Below are positions 37,318 to 45,978 of a DNA stretch of 64,000 nt, one piece after another; position 1 is the stretch's first letter, and the number at the start of each line of letters is the position of its first letter. Location: positions 1 to 64,000 of the forward strand of contig NZ_JAAOJA010000004.1 of assembly GCF_013184545.1 (NCBI RefSeq), given 5' to 3'. Both the position numbers and the translations under genes were made by a program. This DNA comes from Pseudomonas tumuqii (lineage in GTDB: Bacteria; Pseudomonadota; Gammaproteobacteria; Pseudomonadales; Pseudomonadaceae). The notes under the pieces were generated by a model, which ran no database searches, was not told the DNA's origin, and was given only the letters and a program-made list of their open reading frames with translations.

Positions 37318-38072
37318 GCGTGGTCCTTGGCAGTACGGGCCATGCGCGTGCCGATGGCCACTTGCAGGCGTTTGGGCAGATGGGCCAGCAGCCGCAGGAT
37401 GGCGATGAAGGGGCCGGGAAACGCGATCTCGAACGGGCGCTGCTCCAGCCGCTCGGCGATATGCCGGGCGGCCTTGTCCACCGGCCAGCGCATCGGCATG
37501 GGGAAATCATTCTTCTGCGTCAGCGGGGTGTCGACGAAGCCGGGGCTGACCAGGGTGACGGCGATGCCCTCGGCCGCCAGGTCGAGGCGCAGCGCTTCCA
37601 GCAGGTAGCGCATGCCGGCCTTCGAGGCGCCATAGGCCTCGGCGCGCGGCAGCGGCAGGTAGGTCACCGCGCTGCCGATGCCGACCAGATGCGGCTCATG
37701 GCCCAGGCGCAGCAGCGGCAGCGCCGCTTCGATGCAGTAGCTGGCGGAGAACAGATTGGCGCGCACCACCCGTTCGATCATTGCGGCCTCGAAGCTCTGC
37801 ACCTCGACGTACTCGCAGGTGCCGGCATTCAGGATCACGCTGTCCAGCGCCCCCCATACCTGAGCGATGCGCTCGCCAATCGCCCGTACCTGAGTGGCGT
37901 CGCCGAGATCGCCGGCGGCGACCAGCACCTGTTCCGGGTAGCGCTCGGCCAGGGCGTGCAAGGGTTTGGCCGTGCGCGCACTGAGCGCCAGGCGATGGCC
38001 GCGTTGCAGCAGCAGTTCGGCCAGGGCCGCGCCGATACCACTGCTGGCGCCGGTGAGCCAGATGCGTTTCAT
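37314..38072 (-). CDS. short-chain dehydrogenase/reductase
   Basis: A 252-residue SDR with IWLTGASSGIGAALAELLL (cofactor site), ILNAG, and the catalytic Ser/Tyr-x-x-x-Lys in GIGSAVTYLPLPRAEAYGASKAG. The C-terminus has a hydrophobic segment near FIAILRLLAHLPKRL that may touch the membrane. The ATG at 38072 gives the standard N-terminus. Substrate unknown; the operon suggests a lipid-derived one. Confidence 0.9.
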   Translation of the reverse strand: MKRIWLTGASSGIGAALAELLLQRGHRLALSARTAKPLHALAERYPEQVLVAAGDLGDATQVRAIGERIAQVWGALDSVILNAGTCEYVEVQSFEAAMIERVVRANLFSASYCIEAALPLLRLGHEPHLVGIGSAVTYLPLPRAEAYGASKAGMRYLLEALRLDLAAEGIAVTLVSPGFVDTPLTQKNDFPMPMRWPVDKAARHIAERLEQRPFEIAFPGPFIAILRLLAHLPKRLQVAIGTRMARTAKDHA

Positions 38073-38491
38073 GCCAGTCTCCTTTTCAGCCAGCGGATGG
38101 CCTGGCCGAGTAGAGGCAGATGCTCGTAGAGCAGGCCGCCGGCATCGAAGAAATCGCGGTGCTGATGAACCTTGTCGGTCCACAGCAGGTGCGAGCAGCC
38201 TTCCACGCGGATCAGTTGGCCGGCGGCCAGGCGCGGGTGGCGGTAGCTCATGGTCCAGCGCAGGTAGCCTTCGCCCGGGCGCACCTGATCGAAGCCGTAG
38301 AAATCGAAGCGCAGCTCGCTGACGTTGGCGTACAGCTCGGCGAAATAGCGCTGCAGGTTGGCCAGCCCGCGCACCTCGTGCAGGGGGTCGCGCAGCAGCG
38401 CATCGTCGCTGTACAACTCACCGAGGCGCTCGAGGTTGTCCTTGTTCAGGGCCGCGAAGGAGTGGGCGAACTGACGCAGGAAATCGCTCAT
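38069..38491 (-). CDS. NTF2/SnoaL-like protein
   Basis: A 140-residue protein beginning MSDFLRQFAHSFAALNKDNL. It has the helix-rich N-terminus and RDPLHEVRGLANLQRYFAEL segment of the NTF2-like fold, then WTMSYRHPRLAAG and a basic end. Such proteins bind small hydrophobic ligands or act as isomerases. It overlaps the SDR and photolyase genes by four bases each. Role unknown. Confidence 0.87.
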   Translation of the reverse strand: MSDFLRQFAHSFAALNKDNLERLGELYSDDALLRDPLHEVRGLANLQRYFAELYANVSELRFDFYGFDQVRPGEGYLRWTMSYRHPRLAAGQLIRVEGCSHLLWTDKVHQHRDFFDAGGLLYEHLPLLGQAIRWLKRRLA

Positions 38492-39936
38492 GCCTGCGTC
38501 TCCGGTGCCAGCTGCGGCAGGCGCTTGAAGGCGGCCAGGGCGCGTGCGCGGCTGCTGCCGAGGTCGACCATCGGCCGCGGGTAATCCGCTACGCCGAACA
38601 GGCCGCCGATGGCCGCCGGGTTGTGGATGTCCTGGTTGTTCAAGCCGCTCAGCTCGGGCAGCCAGTGGCGGATGAAGCGGCCGTCCGGGTCGAAGCGCTG
38701 CGATTGGCTGAGTGGGTTGAAGATGCGGAAGTAGGGTGCCGCGTCGGTGCCAGTGGAGGCACTCCACTGCCAGCCGCCATTGTTGGCCGCCAGGTCGCCG
38801 TCGATCAGGTGGCGCATGAAGAAGCGCTCGCCTTCGCGCCAGTCGATCAGCAGGTTCTTGGTCAGGAACATCGCCACGACCATGCGCAGGCGGTTGTGCA
38901 TCCAGCCGGTGGCGAGCAGCTGGCGCATTGCCGCATCGATCAGCGGAAAACCCGTGCGGCCTTGTTGCCAGGCGGCCAGTTCGTCCGGCGCCTGGCGCCA
39001 GGCCAGGACGTCGGTGTCCGGGCGAAAGGCGCGGTGCATGGAGACGCGCGGGTAGCCGACCAGGATGTGCTTGTAGAACTCGCGCCAGAGCAGTTCGTTG
39101 ATCCAGGTGACGATGCCGCTGTTGCCGCTGTCGAACTCGCCCCGGTTGGCGTGCAGAGCGGCGTGCAGGCATTGGCGGGGCGACAGCACGCCGGCGGCGA
39201 GGTAGGCGGACAAGCGGCTGGTGCCGGGTTTGCCCGGCAAGTCGCGCTCGCTCTGGTAGTCGTTGATCTGCTCGTCGGCGAAGGCCTGCAAGCGTCTGTG
39301 GGCTTCCTGCTCGCCAGCCGGCCAGAGCTGGCGCAGGCTGGCGGCCGGTGGGGCAAAGCCCGCCACCGCGTCGGCAATCGGGTCACTGGCGATAGGCAGC
39401 GGCGCCTGCGCGGCCGGGCGCTTGACCTGCGCGGGCAGGGCGCTGTGCAGGCGCTGGTAGCAGACCTTGCGGAACTGGCTGTAGACCTGGAAGTAGCCGC
39501 CGGACTTGGTCAGCACGCTGCCGGGCCTGAACAATAGTTGATCGAGGTGGCTGCGGAAGTTGATCCCAAGCGCGTCCAGTGCCTGGGCCACGGCCTGGTC
39601 GCGGCGACTCTCGTGGACGCCGTATTCCTCGTTGACCTGAACGCTGCCAATCTGCAATTGCTGGCAGAGTTCGGCGATCACCCGCGGCGCTTCGCTCCAG
39701 TGGTCGGCCTGACGCACCAGCAGGGGCACGTTGAGGGCGCCCAGTTCGCGGCTCACCTCACTCAGGTTGCGCAGCCAGAAATCGACCTTGCTCGGCGCAT
39801 CGTCATGGGCTTGCCATTGCCTGGGGCTGAGCAGGAACAGGGCGACCGTCGGCCCGGCCGCCATGGCGGCGGCCAGGGCGCTGTTGTCGTGCACGCGCAG
39901 GTCGGTGCGCAGCCATAGCAGTTGTGGCGTGGTCAT
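38488..39936 (-). CDS. phrB: deoxyribodipyrimidine photolyase
   Basis: A 482-residue class I CPD photolyase that repairs ultraviolet-induced dimers with blue light. It shows the N-terminal photolyase domain (LLWLRTDLRVHDNSAL) and the FAD-binding half with SRLSAYLAAGVLSPRQC, WINELLWREFYKHIL, FPLIDAAMRQL, GWMHNRLRM and GWQWSASTGTD. The ATG at 39936 overlaps the regulator gene by four bases. Its place beside a LitR-type regulator indicates light induction. Confidence 0.96.
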   Translation of the reverse strand: MTTPQLLWLRTDLRVHDNSALAAAMAAGPTVALFLLSPRQWQAHDDAPSKVDFWLRNLSEVSRELGALNVPLLVRQADHWSEAPRVIAELCQQLQIGSVQVNEEYGVHESRRDQAVAQALDALGINFRSHLDQLLFRPGSVLTKSGGYFQVYSQFRKVCYQRLHSALPAQVKRPAAQAPLPIASDPIADAVAGFAPPAASLRQLWPAGEQEAHRRLQAFADEQINDYQSERDLPGKPGTSRLSAYLAAGVLSPRQCLHAALHANRGEFDSGNSGIVTWINELLWREFYKHILVGYPRVSMHRAFRPDTDVLAWRQAPDELAAWQQGRTGFPLIDAAMRQLLATGWMHNRLRMVVAMFLTKNLLIDWREGERFFMRHLIDGDLAANNGGWQWSASTGTDAAPYFRIFNPLSQSQRFDPDGRFIRHWLPELSGLNNQDIHNPAAIGGLFGVADYPRPMVDLGSSRARALAAFKRLPQLAPETQA

Positions 39937-40883
39937 TGGCGATCCAGCAGGTTGCGAGTGGAAAGAATGTGCAGGGCGCTCAGCGGGTCTGGCGCCATGT
40001 CCAGCGCGCTGTCCTGCCGCGCCAGGGCCTGCAGTTCTTGGTGGTGGATGTGCGCCGCCGGGCCAATGACCAGGCACGGGCAGGCGTAACCCGCCTGCAG
40101 GCGCGGCCAATGCGCGCTGTGCAGCGCCTGGCTGGAATAGAGCAGCAGCGCCTTGGGCTGGATGTGCTCGATCACCATGGCCAGCTCCGCCGGTGGCACT
40201 GGCCAATCGAAGACCTCCACCGCCGAGCCGGCGCTGCTGGCCAGCCAGGCGGTGAGCCACAGCCCCGGCTCCATCGGCAAGTCGGAAAGATTGATCAGCA
40301 GCAGCGGCGCGCCGCCCTGCTGGCGGTTGTGGTGGTAGAGCCGCGCGCCGAGCTTGCTGCGCAGCCAGGAATAGAAGAACACCCGCTCGGCCTGGGCGCC
40401 GAACTGACCGCGCCAGCGCAGTTCCAGCGCTTCGAGCAGGGGCAGCAGCAGCTGTTTGCACAGGGTGTGCGGCGGGTAGAGCGCCAGCTCGCTGTTGAAG
40501 CATTCGTCCAGGCGCCGTTCGGCCAGGTTGCAGATGGCTTCCTGCAGGCGCTGGCATTTCTCGTCCCATTGCGAGGTGGCCTCGGCAAATGCTGGCTGAT
40601 TGGCGCGCAGCAGGCCCTTGACCTGGCCAACCGAGACGCCTCGATTGAGCCAGGTGAGGATGGTCTGGACCTGTGCCACATGATCGACCGAGTACAGGCG
40701 GTGCCCCTTGGGCGTGCGGTGCGGCACGATCAGACCATAGCGGCGTTCCCAGGCACGCAGGGTCACGGCGTTCACGCCGGTAAGCCGGGCGACGTCGCGA
40801 ATCGGCAGGAAGCCCTTGGCCAGTGCCTGCTGGTAGTCGTCGCCGGCAGCTGCGGGCGAGTCGCTCTGCGTGAGGTCATCCAT
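39933..40883 (-). CDS. MerR-family regulator of the CarH/LitR type, without cobalamin ligand
   Basis: A 316-residue regulator. The N-terminal MerR helix-turn-helix reads FLPIRDVARLTGVNAVTLRAW and ERRYGLIVPHRTPKGHRLYS, the form seen in CarH/LitR light regulators. A four-helix-like middle part (about 130-190) and a Rossmann-like C-terminal part follow. In CarH the B12 ligand lies in E/D-x-H-x-x-G; here the corresponding segment reads DLPMEPG, so the His is missing. This fits class II LitR proteins of pseudomonads, which work with a separate LOV photosensor. It probably represses its own operon through the TGTACA-N12-TGTACA sites upstream of the first gene. Confidence 0.9.
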   Translation of the reverse strand: MDDLTQSDSPAAAGDDYQQALAKGFLPIRDVARLTGVNAVTLRAWERRYGLIVPHRTPKGHRLYSVDHVAQVQTILTWLNRGVSVGQVKGLLRANQPAFAEATSQWDEKCQRLQEAICNLAERRLDECFNSELALYPPHTLCKQLLLPLLEALELRWRGQFGAQAERVFFYSWLRSKLGARLYHHNRQQGGAPLLLINLSDLPMEPGLWLTAWLASSAGSAVEVFDWPVPPAELAMVIEHIQPKALLLYSSQALHSAHWPRLQAGYACPCLVIGPAAHIHHQELQALARQDSALDMAPDPLSALHILSTRNLLDRQ

Positions 40884-40885
40884 GC

Positions 40886-41854
40886 TCAGAGGGCATTACG
40901 CAGGCTGAGGTTTTCTGGATGGGGCTGCAGGTAAACCTGGGTGGCCACGTAGCTGTCCGGGTGGCGACGCAAGTGATGCTTGAGCAGGGTCAGAGGCACC
41001 ACCAGCGGCACGATGCCGTTGCGGTACTGGCCGATCAGCTGCTGCATTTCCTGGCGGTCTGCGCTGCTCAGGGCTTGCTTGAGGTAACCGCTGAGGTGCT
41101 GCAGCGTGTTGCTGTGGGTGCGCCGGGTCGCGCACTGCTTCAATGCCGCCATCAGCTCGCTGAAGTAGCGCGGCGCCAATTCCTGCAGATCATGCTGGTG
41201 CAGGTTGCCGAGCAGGCGGCCGAGCGCCTTGTATTGCAGGGGATGGGTGGCCATCAGCAGGTATTTGTAGCGCGAGTGGAAGTTCAGCAGGGTCTTGCGG
41301 GTCATGCCGTCGCGCAGCAGTTGTTGCCATTGCGCGTAGGCGAACACGCGAGTGATGAAGTTCTCGCGCAGGATGGGATCGTTGAGCCGGCCATCCTCCT
41401 CCACCGGCAGATCCGGGCGGCGGGCACAGAATGCCGCGGCGTAGATGCCGCGGCCCTTGGGTTCGCTGGGACGGCCGTTGTCCTGGTAGATCTTGACCCG
41501 CTCCAGGCCACAGGACGGCGATTGCTGCATGAAGATGTAGCCGCAGATATCGTCCAGCGTTCCCGCCATCTGGACGCCGTAGGTGGCCAGCGCTTCAGTG
41601 TGGTCGCGCTCACGCTGCACGCTACCCACTGCACGGGGCGCTGCGGGGTCACCGACCAGGCGGATGGGTTCGCGCGGGGTACCCAGGCCAATCGTCACCT
41701 CGGGGCACAGGGGGACGAAATTGAAATACTCGCTGAGGGTGCGGCTGCACAGCCGTGATTCCTTGTGACCGCCGTTGTAGCGCACTTCAGCACCCAGCAG
41801 GCAGGCGCTGATGGCGAGTTTGGGTTTGCTGGCGGCGACTGGGAGCGGGTTCAT
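40886..41854 (-). CDS. DUF523-DUF1722 fusion protein (YbgA-like)
   Basis: A 322-residue two-domain protein. DUF523 (about 10-165) has ISACLLGAEVRYNGGHKES, FVPLCPE, and the Cys-containing MQQSPSCGLERVKIY. DUF1722 (about 195-310) has FHSRYKYLLMATHP. E. coli YbgA is the DUF1722 part alone and lies beside phr, so the photolyase link is old. It is the first gene of the operon; its ATG follows two LitR-type sites. Biochemical function unknown. Confidence 0.92.
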   Translation of the reverse strand: MNPLPVAASKPKLAISACLLGAEVRYNGGHKESRLCSRTLSEYFNFVPLCPEVTIGLGTPREPIRLVGDPAAPRAVGSVQRERDHTEALATYGVQMAGTLDDICGYIFMQQSPSCGLERVKIYQDNGRPSEPKGRGIYAAAFCARRPDLPVEEDGRLNDPILRENFITRVFAYAQWQQLLRDGMTRKTLLNFHSRYKYLLMATHPLQYKALGRLLGNLHQHDLQELAPRYFSELMAALKQCATRRTHSNTLQHLSGYLKQALSSADRQEMQQLIGQYRNGIVPLVVPLTLLKHHLRRHPDSYVATQVYLQPHPENLSLRNAL

Positions 41855-41876
41855 GGCACAACCTCTGATGAGTACT

Positions 41877-41900
41877 TGTACATAAAATTATTAATGTACA
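41877..41900 (-). promoter_or_regulatory. LitR-type operator 1 (TGTACA-N12-TGTACA)
   Basis: TGTACA at 41877-41882 and 41895-41900, separated by exactly 12 bases (AT-rich). It lies 23 bases upstream of the DUF523 gene start. It matches the operator I recall for class II LitR of P. putida, T(G/A)TACA-N12-TGTA(C/T)A. Confidence 0.8.
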
Positions 41901-41910
41901 ACTTGTGTTC

Positions 41911-41938
41911 ATCATAGGGTCGCAATTGTACAAGTAAA
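41911..41938 (-). promoter_or_regulatory. candidate sigma-70 promoter of the photolyase operon
   Basis: On the minus strand TTTACT (41933-41938) and TATGAT (41911-41916) are spaced by 16 bases. The second operator overlaps the -35 element and spacer. Predicted transcription start is near 41903, about 50 bases before the DUF523 start. Confidence 0.5.
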
Positions 41939-41950
41939 ACATTTTGTACA
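41927..41950 (-). promoter_or_regulatory. LitR-type operator 2 (TGTACA-N12-TGTACA)
   Basis: TGTACA at 41927-41932 and 41945-41950, again exactly 12 bases apart. It is offset 50 bases from operator 1, close to five helical turns, so both sites face the same side of DNA. A separate 14-base palindrome (GTGGCGATCGCCAC, 41977-41990) follows on the upstream side. Confidence 0.8.
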
Positions 41951-42108
41951 AGTACTGCATCGGTTTTTCGTGGCGAGTGGCGATCGCCACGTTGCGCGAT
42001 GTCGGCGGTTCGCTGGCATGGGGATGGAAGAGAAGGGGGCGACTAGTGGTGTTCGGCGGGGGGGGGCTTGTGCTTACCTGCCGCGGCAGCAGGCTGATCG
42101 AGGCTGTG

Positions 42109-43525
<1,417 letters not shown>

Positions 43526-43545
43526 TTAACTTCAAAGCACTCGCC

Positions 43546-43635
43546 GGCTGTCAAAAAACTACTGCGCGCGGCTATGCAGCGTTGAAATCAGCCTTGCCTA
43601 GCCTTCGCTCGTTACGTTTTTCAACGGCCTGCTAG
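43546..43635. repeat. intergenic repeat (family B) upstream of the renalase-like gene
   Basis: A ~90-bp segment with imperfect inverted ends (GTCAAAAAAC and GTTTTTCAAC) and the internal string GCTCGTTACGTTTTTCAAC followed by GGCCTGCTAG. A closely related string lies at 59262-59294 before sbcB. It sits between the LitR-type site and the renalase start, lengthening the 5' leader. Confidence 0.55.
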
Positions 43636-43655
43636 GCTACGCTTTAGACAAAACC

Positions 43656-43679
43656 TATACAGTATTGATTGTGTGTACA
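43656..43679. promoter_or_regulatory. LitR-type operator 3 (TATACA-N12-TGTACA)
   Basis: TATACA at 43656-43661 and TGTACA at 43674-43679, exactly 12 bases apart, within the allowed variation of the operator I recall for class II LitR. It lies 140 bases upstream of the renalase-like gene and 129 bases upstream of the divergent TIGR01777-hemH pair, so it could control either or both. Confidence 0.72.
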
Positions 43680-43807
43680 GGGCTTATCGGATTCAATCGT
43701 GCCTCTCTTTATTAAAGACAATCCTGAGCCGGATTAAAGGCACGTTGCCCTGTGATAAACCAGACTGACGGATATCAGGTTGGTGAACGCCATGCGAGGA
43801 GGATGCC

Positions 43808-44710
43808 ATGCACATATTGCTCACCGGTGGGACCGGCTTGATCGGTCGCGGTCTTTGTCAGCATTGGGCGCAGCAGGGCCACCAGTTGACGGTGTGGAGC
43901 CGCAGTCCGCAGCGGGTTGCAGCGCTGTGCGGGGCGCAGGTGCGCGGCATCGGCCAGCTCGAAGAACTGGGTGCTGAGCCGGTGGATGCGGTGGTCAATC
44001 TGGCCGGTGCGCCGATCGCCGACCGGCCCTGGACCAGCAAGCGCAAGAGCCTGCTCTGGGCCAGCCGCATCACCCTTACCGAGCAGCTGCTGAGCTGGCT
44101 GCAGGGGCGCGCCGAGCAGCCGCGGGTACTGCTGTCCGGATCGGCGGTGGGCTGGTATGGCGATGGCGGCGAGCGCGAGCTGCACGAGGATTCGCCGCCG
44201 GTCTGCGAGGACTTTGCCGCGCAACTGTGCGGCGCCTGGGAGGAAACCGCGCAACGCGCCGAAGCCTTGGGGATTCGCGTGGTGCTGGTGCGCACCGGTT
44301 TGGTGCTGGCCCGTGATGGTGGCTTTCTCAAGCGCCTGTTGTTGCCATTCAAGCTCGGCTTGGGCGGGCGGCTGGGCGATGGTCGGCAATGGATGCCGTG
44401 GGTGCATGTGGCCGATCAAATCGCCCTGATGGATTTTCTCTTGCAGCGGGAGCAGGCCAGCGGTCCTTATAATGCCTGCACCCCGCATCCGGTGCGCAAT
44501 GCCGAGTTTGCCCGTGCGCTGGGCCGCGCCCTGCATCGGCCGGCGTTATTGCCGGTGCCGGCGGTGGTGTTGCGCGTCGGTCTGGGCGAATTGTCCGGTT
44601 TGCTGCTGGGAGGCCAGCGCGCCTTGCCGGTGCGCCTGAGCGAAGCCGGTTTTCGATTTCGTTTCACCGATCTGGATACGGCCCTGGCGGATTTGCTGGG
44701 TCGACACTGA
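43808..44710 (+). CDS. TIGR01777-family NAD-dependent epimerase
   Basis: A 300-residue extended-SDR protein. It shows ILLTGGTGLIGRGLCQHW, VVNLAGAPIADRPW, LLSGSAVGWYGD (catalytic Tyr region) and a C-terminal DUF1731-like end (RLSEAGFRFRFTDLDTALADLL). AGGAGG precedes the ATG by four bases. It is related to E. coli YfcH. Substrate unknown. It is followed by hemH with a 16-base gap. Confidence 0.92.
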   Translation: MHILLTGGTGLIGRGLCQHWAQQGHQLTVWSRSPQRVAALCGAQVRGIGQLEELGAEPVDAVVNLAGAPIADRPWTSKRKSLLWASRITLTEQLLSWLQGRAEQPRVLLSGSAVGWYGDGGERELHEDSPPVCEDFAAQLCGAWEETAQRAEALGIRVVLVRTGLVLARDGGFLKRLLLPFKLGLGGRLGDGRQWMPWVHVADQIALMDFLLQREQASGPYNACTPHPVRNAEFARALGRALHRPALLPVPAVVLRVGLGELSGLLLGGQRALPVRLSEAGFRFRFTDLDTALADLLGRH

Positions 44711-44726
44711 CTGATAAGGATTCTGC

Positions 44727-45749
44727 ATGAGCAATCACGCCTTGCTGCTGGTCAACCTGGGCTCCCCGGCGTCGACCGAAGTGGCTGATGTACGGCGCTA
44801 CCTCAATCAATTTCTGATGGACCCCTATGTGGTCGATTTGCCTTGGCCGCTGCGGCGTTTGCTGGTGTCGCTGATTCTGCTCAAGCGCCCCGCGGCTTCG
44901 GCCCATGCCTATGCGTCGATCTGGTGGGCGGACGGCTCGCCGCTGGTGGTGTTGAGCAGGCGCCTGCAGGCGGCGATGAAGGCGCAGTGGACCCAGGGCC
45001 CGGTCGAACTGGCGATGCGCTACGGCGAGCCGTCGATCGAGACGGTGCTCAATCGGCTGACGGCGCAAGGCATCCAGCAGGTGACCCTGGCGCCGCTGTA
45101 CCCGCAGTTTGCCGACAGCACCACCACCACGGTGATCGAGGAAGCCAGGCGGGTGGTGCGTGCGGCTAACCTGGACATGCGTTTCTCCATACTGGCACCC
45201 TTCTATGACCAGCCGGAATACATCGATGCCCTGGTCGACAGTGCCAGGCCTTACCTCGAGCAGGATTTCGACCACCTGTTGCTGAGTTTTCACGGCTTGC
45301 CGGAACGCCACCTGCGCAAGCTCGACCCGAGCAAGCACTGCCTCAAGGGCCCCGATTGCTGCCGCACGGCGCCGCCGCAAGTGCTGGCGACCTGCTACCG
45401 CGCGCAATGCATGCGCAGCGCCGCCGCCTTTGCCGAGCGCATGGGCCTGCGCCCGGAGCAGTGGTCGGTGTCCTTCCAGTCGCGTCTGGGGCGGGATAAG
45501 TGGATCGAGCCCTATACCGAAAGTCGTCTCCAGGCGCTGGCCGGGCAGGGCGTGAAGAAACTGCTGGTGATGTGCCCGGCGTTCGTTGCCGACTGCATCG
45601 AAACCCTGGAGGAGATCGGCGATCGTGGCCTGGAGCAATTCCAGGCCGCCGGCGGCGAAAGCCTGCAACTGGTGCCCTGCCTCAACGATCACCCGAGCTG
45701 GGTGGCGGCGCTCAAGACCCTCAGCGAGCGGGCGCCGTTGATGTTGTGA
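44727..45749 (+). CDS. hemH: ferrochelatase
   Basis: A 340-residue enzyme that inserts ferrous iron into protoporphyrin IX. It shows [11 protein letters not shown] at the N-terminus, the catalytic His in [12 protein letters not shown], and the conserved [16 protein letters not shown]. Light regulation of heme synthesis would make sense because free protoporphyrin is a photosensitiser. It is probably co-transcribed with the epimerase gene. Confidence 0.96.
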   Translation: MSNHALLLVNLGSPASTEVADVRRYLNQFLMDPYVVDLPWPLRRLLVSLILLKRPAASAHAYASIWWADGSPLVVLSRRLQAAMKAQWTQGPVELAMRYGEPSIETVLNRLTAQGIQQVTLAPLYPQFADSTTTTVIEEARRVVRAANLDMRFSILAPFYDQPEYIDALVDSARPYLEQDFDHLLLSFHGLPERHLRKLDPSKHCLKGPDCCRTAPPQVLATCYRAQCMRSAAAFAERMGLRPEQWSVSFQSRLGRDKWIEPYTESRLQALAGQGVKKLLVMCPAFVADCIETLEEIGDRGLEQFQAAGGESLQLVPCLNDHPSWVAALKTLSERAPLML

Positions 45750-45767
45750 CGGCAGGCCTGGCAGAGC

Positions 45768-45802
45768 GGGACGGGCGACCCCGGCAGCCCGTCCCTGGTT
45801 TT
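45768..45802 (+). terminator. hemH terminator
   Basis: GGGACGGGC (45768-45776) and GCCCGTCCC (45787-45795) form a 9-base stem, followed by TGGTTTT. Confidence 0.8.
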
Positions 45803-45883
45803 CCACTGCACGTTATCCGGGTTACGCCTGGTCAGGCGGTCCATTCGCTCGAAGGGATGCGTTGCATTCGCCAGGTTGATAAG

Positions 45884-45931
45884 GCCGCCAGGCGATACTC
45901 CACAAGGGCCATATCGGCCTAAGCTGGCGGC
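45884..45931. promoter_or_regulatory. inverted repeat upstream of the MFS gene
   Basis: GCCGCCAG (45884-45891) and CTGGCGGC (45924-45931) are perfect complements 32 bases apart, with GGCCATATCGGCC between them. It ends 48 bases before the MFS start. It may be an operator or leader hairpin; no regulator gene is adjacent. Confidence 0.35.
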
Positions 45932-45978
45932 ACTTTCAACCGTCGCGCATCGCGTAAGCGGTGCCGAGGAGACCGCCA

